Origin: an uncultured bacterium
Lineage (GTDB): Bacteria; Myxococcota_A; UBA796; CAJQPC01
NCBI GenBank assembly: GCA_905480105.1
Contig: CAJQPC010000119.1
Span: 1 to 40,423 of the forward strand
Direction of reading: 5' to 3'
Length of the DNA stretch: 40,423 nt
The translations under genes were made by a program, and so were the position numbers. Shown here in pieces: positions 35,916 to 40,423 of this stretch. Each line of letters starts with the position of its first letter. The stretch's first letter is position 1. The notes below the pieces were generated by a model. That model was given only the letters and a program-made list of their open reading frames with translations, was not told the DNA's origin and did not search any database.

Positions 35916-35930
35916 TTCTATTCGATAGAA
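35916..35930. promoter_or_regulatory. Candidate Lrp-type operator
   Basis: TTCTAT-TCG-ATAGAA is a perfect 6+3+6 inverted repeat in the AT-rich gap between the Lrp-type gene and the PLP-enzyme gene. It overlaps the palindrome TAGAATTCTA at 35911-35920. A 15-bp imperfect palindrome is the usual Lrp-family site size. It begins nine bases from the regulator's own start codon, which fits autoregulation. Confidence 0.55.
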
Positions 35931-35948
35931 AAGCATTCCGCATGAATA

Positions 35949-35954
35949 TATACT
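35949..35954 (+). promoter_or_regulatory. Candidate -10 element for the PLP-enzyme gene
   Basis: TATACT, one mismatch from the sigma-70 -10 consensus, 34 bases before the ATG. No good -35 is seen at the right spacing; the inverted repeat at 35916-35930 lies there instead, as expected for a regulator-dependent promoter. Confidence 0.4.
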
Positions 35955-35975
35955 CTTAATAGTCGATAAATTCCG

Positions 35976-35981
35976 AAGGAG
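35976..35981 (+). promoter_or_regulatory. Strong ribosome binding site
   Basis: AAGGAG seven bases before ATG 35989. It is one of the strongest sites in the window and suggests high expression when the promoter is on. Confidence 0.8.
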
Positions 35982-35988
35982 TTGAAAT

Positions 35989-37167
35989 ATGGCATGGGAC
36001 ACCCTGGCAGTGCACGCGGGCCGAGGCGACCTGCGAGAGTTGGGAGTTCACGCCCCACCCCTGGACTTGAGCACGACCTACCCTGTGCCAGACCGGGCAG
36101 CGGGCACCCAGGCGCTGGAGACCCTGGCGTCCGGCCAGGCCAGTGCCTCCAATCCGGTCTATGCCCGACTGTACAACCCCACTGTCGCCCGCTTTGAGCT
36201 GGGTTTGGCGGCACTGGAAGGCGCCACCGATGCCGTGGCTTTTGCGAGTGGCATGGCAGCCATCACCGCCATTTTCATGGCCATGCGCGCCCAGGGCAAC
36301 CACATCGTTGCTGTGCGCCCACTCTACGGCGGAACGGACCACCTTCTCAGCGCCGGTTTGCTTGGCCTTGATGTGAGCTGGGTGCAGCCGGATGACGTGG
36401 CACAAGCCATTCGTCCAGACACCGCCCTGGTGCTGGTGGAGACCCCCGCGAACCCCACCCTGGCCTTGGTGGACATTCAAGATGTGGTGGCCCAAGCTGG
36501 CGCGGTGCCCGTCGTGGTGGACTCTACCTTCGCCACGCCTGTGTTGCAGCGTCCGCTGGAATTGGGCGCAGCGATGGTGGTGCACAGCGCAACCAAGTTC
36601 TTAGGGGGGCACGGCGATGTGCTCGCTGGGGTGGTTGCCTGCGGCAGCGAGCACGCAGCGCTCCTGCGCCAAGTGCGCGTGATCACGGGTGCTGTACTGC
36701 ACCCTCTGGCCGGCTACCTGCTACATCGCGGCCTGCAGACCCTGCCGATCCGGGTGCGACAGGCCCAGAAGAATGCCCAGGTGCTCGCAGAGCGCTTGGC
36801 CCAACACCCCCAAATCCTCGCTGTTCGCTACCCTGGACTGCCCGGTCAGGATCCCAAGGGGTTGGTGGGCACACAGATGAAGGGTCCTGGTTCCATCCTG
36901 GCCTTCGAGGTCGCAAACCAGGACCACGCAGACCAGATCATGGCCTCTGTGCGGATCATGACCCCAGCGGTCAGCCTGGGCAGCACCGACACCCTGATCC
37001 AGCAGCCTGCGGGACTCACGCACCGCATCATCGGGGACACCGCTCTGGTCGAAGGCGGAATTGAGATTGGCCTGCTGCGGGTGTCTGTCGGCTTGGAGGA
37101 TCCAGAGGACCTCTGGGCAGACCTGTCCCAGGCAATCGAGGGAACGCAGCTGGCAGCAGCCAAGTAG
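35989..37167 (+). CDS. Cys/Met metabolism PLP-dependent enzyme (gamma-lyase/synthase type)
   Basis: This 392-residue PLP enzyme belongs to the cystathionine gamma-synthase/gamma-lyase/methionine gamma-lyase family. Motifs include YARLYNPTVARFE, FASGMAAITAIF, ETPANPTL, VVDSTFATP and the PLP lysine K203 in HSATKFLGGHGD. The C-terminal SLGSTDTLIQQPAGLTH is typical of the family. The pairing with a divergent Lrp-type regulator recalls methionine gamma-lyase (MdeA). However, the Cys that marks methionine gamma-lyases in the YGCT motif is Gly here (LYGGT), as in cystathionine enzymes. The substrate is therefore left open among methionine, cystathionine, O-acyl-homoserine and related compounds. Confidence 0.92.
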   Translation: MAWDTLAVHAGRGDLRELGVHAPPLDLSTTYPVPDRAAGTQALETLASGQASASNPVYARLYNPTVARFELGLAALEGATDAVAFASGMAAITAIFMAMRAQGNHIVAVRPLYGGTDHLLSAGLLGLDVSWVQPDDVAQAIRPDTALVLVETPANPTLALVDIQDVVAQAGAVPVVVDSTFATPVLQRPLELGAAMVVHSATKFLGGHGDVLAGVVACGSEHAALLRQVRVITGAVLHPLAGYLLHRGLQTLPIRVRQAQKNAQVLAERLAQHPQILAVRYPGLPGQDPKGLVGTQMKGPGSILAFEVANQDHADQIMASVRIMTPAVSLGSTDTLIQQPAGLTHRIIGDTALVEGGIEIGLLRVSVGLEDPEDLWADLSQAIEGTQLAAAK

Positions 37168-37191
37168 GGGCTGGCAGCCCCCAAGTAGGGG
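37150..37191 (+). repeat. 21-bp tandem duplication at the 3' end of the PLP-enzyme gene
   Basis: Two head-to-tail copies of a 21-base unit (37150-37170 and 37171-37191, two mismatches) span the stop codon. Each contains CAAGTAGGGG, so the second copy carries a backup in-frame TAG 21 bases on. The junction creates a GGGGCT/AGCCCC hairpin (37167-37181, three-base loop) between convergent genes. No T run follows, so terminator function is only possible. Confidence 0.8.
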
Positions 37192-37195
37192 CCCT

Positions 37196-37534
37196 CTACA
37201 GCAGGTGACCCCACTCTTGATCCGTGTAGGCCATGCAAGTGGCCTGGCTGGCAGCGAGGGTCTGGAGACGCTCCTGACAGAAGTCTTCCGTGCGCCCGCC
37301 CACTGCTTGGCCTGCCCGAACCTCTTCCTCTTCCATAATCTGGAGCTCCCAGGTCCAGGTGTGGCAAGAGTCCACGAAGCTCTCGCCGCTCTCGTGTCCC
37401 GCATCGGGCCAGCCCAAGCCCCAGTCCTCAAGGCACTGGCCATAGAGCCCCTCGGCTGCGTGGCACATGTCCAGACAGATCGAGGGGGCTTGGGGGTGGG
37501 CCTCACAGCCCAATGCGAGCACGAAAAAGAGCAT
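37196..37534 (-). CDS. Small Cys-rich lipoprotein
   Basis: This 112-residue protein has a nine-residue leader with lipobox ALGC (Cys10). The mature chain contains six further cysteines (ICLDMCH, QCLEDWG, DSCHTW, FCQERL, TCMAY), enough for three disulfides, and is rich in Glu, Trp and His. I recognise no family. It is the last gene of a three-gene operon and its ATG shares a base with the stop of the propeller-like lipoprotein gene (TGATG). The longer frame to 37603 is rejected because the leader starts exactly at the coupled ATG. The context suggests work at the outer membrane with the TonB receptor. Confidence 0.78.
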   Translation of the reverse strand: MLFFVLALGCEAHPQAPSICLDMCHAAEGLYGQCLEDWGLGWPDAGHESGESFVDSCHTWTWELQIMEEEEVRAGQAVGGRTEDFCQERLQTLAASQATCMAYTDQEWGHLL

Positions 37535-38673
37535 CAGTAAAAGGCGATGTCGCTGACGCCCAAAGTGGACGGCACCAAGTTTTCGCCGGTCAGATCCTGA
37601 CAAACCTCCACATCGATGATCATGACTCCGCCATCCGCTTCCTCGGTCTGCCAGTCGTCGCTGACACTAAGCCAAGCCTCGTCCCGGTCGTTCATCCAGG
37701 GGCCAGAGCTATAGGGCAAGTCGCCTCCCAACTGGGTCATGCCTTGGCCAGCGCCGTCCACGCAGTAGAGCTGGCTTGCGTAGCTGGGGGTGTAGACGTG
37801 CAGCAGGGCCCGGCCGCTGGAAGCGAGTACAAAGCCAGCGATGTCTCCGCCAATGTCGGACTCCTTGACCACTTCCTCCATGCTGCCATCGGCGGTATCG
37901 AGAAGGCTCAACGCACCGTCAGGGGACCCAAACAGTCCGGTACGCACGAAGATCAGCCCAGGAACATCCGGGTGTGCCTGAATCTTGGGGTTCACACCCA
38001 CTTCCCAGTCCTGGGTGACGGTCTGGCTATCGCAGTCAATCTCAACGATTTGACCAGGGCCTGCACTGCTAAAGTCTGTAGTGTCCAAAACCTGCAGAGC
38101 GACGAAGAGACGGTCGCCGTCACTGAGCATAGCCGCGGGCTCTGGAGACCCATCGGCATCCGCATAGCTGCTCAGGTCGACGGAGCCGACCGGATTTCCG
38201 GTGGCGGAATAGACGGCGATCGTGTCCAGGCCATACTGGCTGATAAACAGATTGTCCCCACAGAAATGAGCGTCCTGTGGGTTGGCGCCCTCGGCCAGGG
38301 AGAACTCCAGCGGGTCGCTCCAGTCGCCCAAGGTGTACAAGCGCACGTAGTCAAAGCCAAATCGGCCGATCTGAATGGCGTAGTCTCCCTCCACAATCAC
38401 CGCGCTGTCACTGGCGATGTCTGCCAGATCGGTGGCGTTGCGGCTGCCCATATCAAAGCTGGTCAGCGCGCCCACACTGTAGTTCGTGGTCGTAGCCAAG
38501 GCGATGGTCTGCGGATCGGCGTCGGCGTCGGAGTCCGCATCCGAGTCCGCATCCGTGTCCGTGTCCGTATCCGCATCCGTATCTGCGTCCGCCTCGGTCG
38601 ACGTGTCAGCGGTATCGTCTAGGTCGGTGGAGGGGGCGCAGCCGACCAGCAAAGCTAGCATCGAGATAATCAT
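37534..38673 (-). CDS. Propeller-like lipoprotein with Asp/Thr/Ala-rich linker
   Basis: This 379-residue protein has an eleven-residue leader with lipobox LVGC (Cys12). An Asp/Thr/Ala/Ser-rich acidic linker (about residues 18-53) follows. The rest shows repeated propeller-like blades (YAIQIGRFGFDYVRLYTL, HFCGDNLFISQYGLDTIAVYSATG, GDRLFVALQVLDT, GLIFVRTGLFGSPDGALSLLDTADG). The acidic linker could bind divalent cations, but that is inference. AGGAG lies six bases before the ATG. It starts 16 bases after the TonB receptor stop, so it is probably a surface-exposed partner of that receptor; the Bacteroides BtuB-BtuG pair is a known parallel of receptor plus propeller lipoprotein. Confidence 0.83.
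   Translation of the reverse strand: MIISMLALLVGCAPSTDLDDTADTSTEADADTDADTDTDTDADSDADSDADADPQTIALATTTNYSVGALTSFDMGSRNATDLADIASDSAVIVEGDYAIQIGRFGFDYVRLYTLGDWSDPLEFSLAEGANPQDAHFCGDNLFISQYGLDTIAVYSATGNPVGSVDLSSYADADGSPEPAAMLSDGDRLFVALQVLDTTDFSSAGPGQIVEIDCDSQTVTQDWEVGVNPKIQAHPDVPGLIFVRTGLFGSPDGALSLLDTADGSMEEVVKESDIGGDIAGFVLASSGRALLHVYTPSYASQLYCVDGAGQGMTQLGGDLPYSSGPWMNDRDEAWLSVSDDWQTEEADGGVMIIDVEVCQDLTGENLVPSTLGVSDIAFY
38520..38626 (-). repeat. Low-complexity GCATCC/GTATCC-type repeat region
   Basis: A run of imperfect 6-base units (variants of TCCGCA, TCCGTG and TCCGTA on the plus strand) encodes alternating Asp-Thr, Asp-Ala and Asp-Ser pairs in the lipoprotein linker. Unlike the repeat at 16319-16363, the units have diverged, suggesting an older array. 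Confidence 0.85.
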
Positions 38674-38689
38674 CGTTGTCTCCTAAGAA

Positions 38690-40423
38690 TCAAGTTTCCC
38701 ATCGCAGCGTCAACAATACGGTGCGTCCGGGCAGGGGGTAGCCGACAAAGTCGGTGAGGGGTTGAAGGATCAAGGAAGGGTCTTTGGGGTCCAGCACGTT
38801 CCGGGGCAGAGACTGCACCTGCCGGTTCTGCAGGTTGAGCACCGAGCACTCCAAGCTGGGGCCTTGGTCGACTGGTTGGACCCGAACAAAGGCGCCGTGC
38901 AGACTGCGCGGCGGGGACAAGTACCAGTTGGTGCTGTCCCAGTAGTTCTGAGCCACGTAGGTCCAATGGTGTCCAACGCGCACCCTCTCCCCCCAGTGCA
39001 CGCTGCTCTGAGTGGACAGCTCCCAGAGGGGCACGCGGGGGAGTTGATTGTCGGCCACAGCGGGATCGGGCACCAGGTTGACGCTGGCCATCCGGGTCAG
39101 GTTCCACTGCAGGTCTACCCAGCCGGCCAGATCGCCCTGAACGCTGAGTTCCACGCCCTGAGTCCATGCTTGACCAATGTTTTGGGCCACCAAGGTGCGC
39201 TGGCTGTTCTGAACCCAGGTGATCAGGTCCGTACTGGACTGCCAAAAGTGCCCAAGCTCTACGCTGCCCTGCACGGCCCAGTGATCAGGGCTGCGTGCGC
39301 GAAGACCCACGTCGGCCTGCCAACCCTGCTCCGGACGCAGGGCCTCGTTGCCCAGGAGCGCGCCCCGGTCTCCGTAGAGCTCACCAAAGTCGGGCGGCCG
39401 GAAATAGCGGCCGGCGTTGGCCTTGAAGACCAGGTTGGGCTGAACCTGCAGCAGGGCCCCGATGCGCGGCGTAAAGTTGGCCTGCAGGGGCACGGGCGTG
39501 GGGGTGTCGCTCTCCTCGACCTGAAGCTCCCGGTTGTCGAGCAGCCCGCCCTGGACCACCGGGGTGATGCGCAGGCGCTCGTTGAGTAGCCAGAGGTCTC
39601 CAGAGAGGGCAGCGCCATAAGTGGCCCGCTTGTGGAGTGGAAAGGCTTCATCCCCCAACCAATCTTCCGTCAGCCCACGATCCCTGCGTCCCCAGACGGT
39701 CAGCGAAGCAACCATCGAGGGCGAGGCCACCCAGCTTGCGCTGCTAAGGACACCGAGCTGCTGGCTGAGAGTCGAGAGATGTTGCGTGCCGGCACCGACC
39801 TCGCCCTCGAGATCAAGCAGGGTCTCTCGTCGGTGCTGGTGCCAGGCGCGCACCCTGAATTGCCCTTGAGCCAGCCCTCGCTCAAGCTCCACAGCTCCCA
39901 GGTTTCGGAAGCCCTCCAGGCGCGCGTCAAAGGCACGGTTTCCGCTGTGGCCAGGCAGCCCCTCTTCCCGCTGCATGACCGAGTCCATCACAGTGAGCTG
40001 CCAGAGGCCCAGGTCTGCCTGCACCCGCATCAAAGCGCTGAGCTGGTCGGTGTCGTTGTTGACCCGCTCTTGTACGGCGTCGTCGATCAAGGTGTAGCGG
40101 GTCCCCGAGTCGTTGAAAAAGCTGAAATCGCCCTGGGTATGAAACGCGTCGACCAACACCAAGGTGCGCAGCTTCCCGTCCCAAGCGCTGTGGTTCAGGC
40201 TGCCGCCAACACGGGCGGTATTGAAGGATCCACCGGTGGCATATACCGCGCTGCCAGGACGCTGACTGGTGACCAGGTTGACCACACCGCCGATGGGTGC
40301 TGCTCCGAGTTGCGGGGGCGCGTTGCCGCGGTAGACATCGACCCGCTCAAAGGCCTGGAGAGGCAGCTCCGAGAGGTTGACGCTGCTGGTGCCGTCGGGG
40401 TTGAGCGGGATGCCATCCAGGTG
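38690..40423 (-). CDS. TonB-dependent outer-membrane receptor, 5' end outside window
   Basis: A 577-residue C-terminal part of a TonB-dependent receptor is visible; the frame is open to the right edge. The first visible residues belong to the plug domain (LDGIPLNPDGTSSVNL, ERVDVYRGNAPPQLGAAPIGGVVNLVT). They are followed by a beta-barrel with alternating amphipathic strands and family segments such as GRYFRPPDFGELYGDRG, LLGNEALRPEQGWQADVGL, AQNIGQAWTQGVELSVQGD and a C-terminal strand ending RTVLLTLRWET. The layout matches BtuB/siderophore-type receptors, but the ligand cannot be read off. The downstream lipoprotein genes are only 16 bases away. The signal peptide and TonB box lie outside the window. 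Confidence 0.92.
   Translation of the reverse strand, partial: HLDGIPLNPDGTSSVNLSELPLQAFERVDVYRGNAPPQLGAAPIGGVVNLVTSQRPGSAVYATGGSFNTARVGGSLNHSAWDGKLRTLVLVDAFHTQGDFSFFNDSGTRYTLIDDAVQERVNNDTDQLSALMRVQADLGLWQLTVMDSVMQREEGLPGHSGNRAFDARLEGFRNLGAVELERGLAQGQFRVRAWHQHRRETLLDLEGEVGAGTQHLSTLSQQLGVLSSASWVASPSMVASLTVWGRRDRGLTEDWLGDEAFPLHKRATYGAALSGDLWLLNERLRITPVVQGGLLDNRELQVEESDTPTPVPLQANFTPRIGALLQVQPNLVFKANAGRYFRPPDFGELYGDRGALLGNEALRPEQGWQADVGLRARSPDHWAVQGSVELGHFWQSSTDLITWVQNSQRTLVAQNIGQAWTQGVELSVQGDLAGWVDLQWNLTRMASVNLVPDPAVADNQLPRVPLWELSTQSSVHWGERVRVGHHWTYVAQNYWDSTNWYLSPPRSLHGAFVRVQPVDQGPSLECSVLNLQNRQVQSLPRNVLDPKDPSLILQPLTDFVGYPLPGRTVLLTLRWET

Noticed and set aside
38520..38626. Repeat array resembling a CRISPR
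   Set aside because: The units are six bases, lack spacers and encode an Asp-rich linker in frame within a lipoprotein gene.

Overview
The window is GC-rich, gene-dense bacterial chromosome with about 35 protein genes. I saw no rRNA, tRNA, CRISPR array, insertion sequence or phage gene. Several things suggest a Gram-negative, deltaproteobacterial-type organism (Myxococcota or a neighbouring lineage): many lipoproteins, two of them with Asp/Thr/Ala-rich linkers; a TonB-dependent receptor; a type IV pilin; an HDOD protein; a paired M16 peptidase operon; and a membrane CCG-type Fe-S oxidoreductase. This placement is inference, since no marker gene is present.

Layout. 1-5057: a truncated molybdenum-hydroxylase-like large subunit (minus) diverges from glycogen phosphorylase and an ATP-grasp ligase. 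5076-9630: a minus-strand operon of two M16 peptidase-like proteins (one with and one without the zinc site) and branched-chain aminotransferase IlvE, all overlapping by a few bases, followed by an EEP-fold lipoprotein. 9869-11957: a sulfotransferase diverges from an AlkC-type DNA glycosylase. 11973-16029: minus-strand genes for a DUF2237 protein, YaaA, a Rieske oxygenase coupled to an SRPBCC protein, a DUF3806-like protein and a TrxC-like thioredoxin. 16250-18100: a propeller-like lipoprotein and a corA magnesium-transporter gene broken by a frameshift and a large internal deletion.

18172-30550 holds the most unusual material. An HDOD regulator, an MscS channel, a type IV pilin, a PhoX/DUF839-like lipoprotein and a 1200-residue membrane protein lie on the minus strand; pyrophosphatase, small lipoproteins, a second MscS channel and a lipoprotein hydrolase lie on the plus strand. 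The 1200-residue protein joins a periplasmic coiled-coil region and a multi-pass membrane domain to a cytoplasmic P-loop ATPase-like module with a degenerate Walker A and a C-terminal winged-helix-like segment. It lies between the two MscS channel genes.

30598-40423: an RNase Z-like metallo-beta-lactamase protein diverges from a 562-residue Rossmann protein of unknown function. A membrane Fe-S oxidoreductase follows. Then comes an Lrp-type regulator divergent from a Cys/Met-metabolism PLP enzyme, with an AT-rich intergenic region holding a perfect inverted repeat. The window ends in a minus-strand operon for outer-membrane uptake: TonB receptor, propeller-like surface lipoprotein and a small Cys-rich lipoprotein.

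A recurring oddity is the very short lipoprotein leader, 7 to 12 residues before the lipobox cysteine with no basic residue. In one gene an upstream in-frame stop makes this unavoidable.
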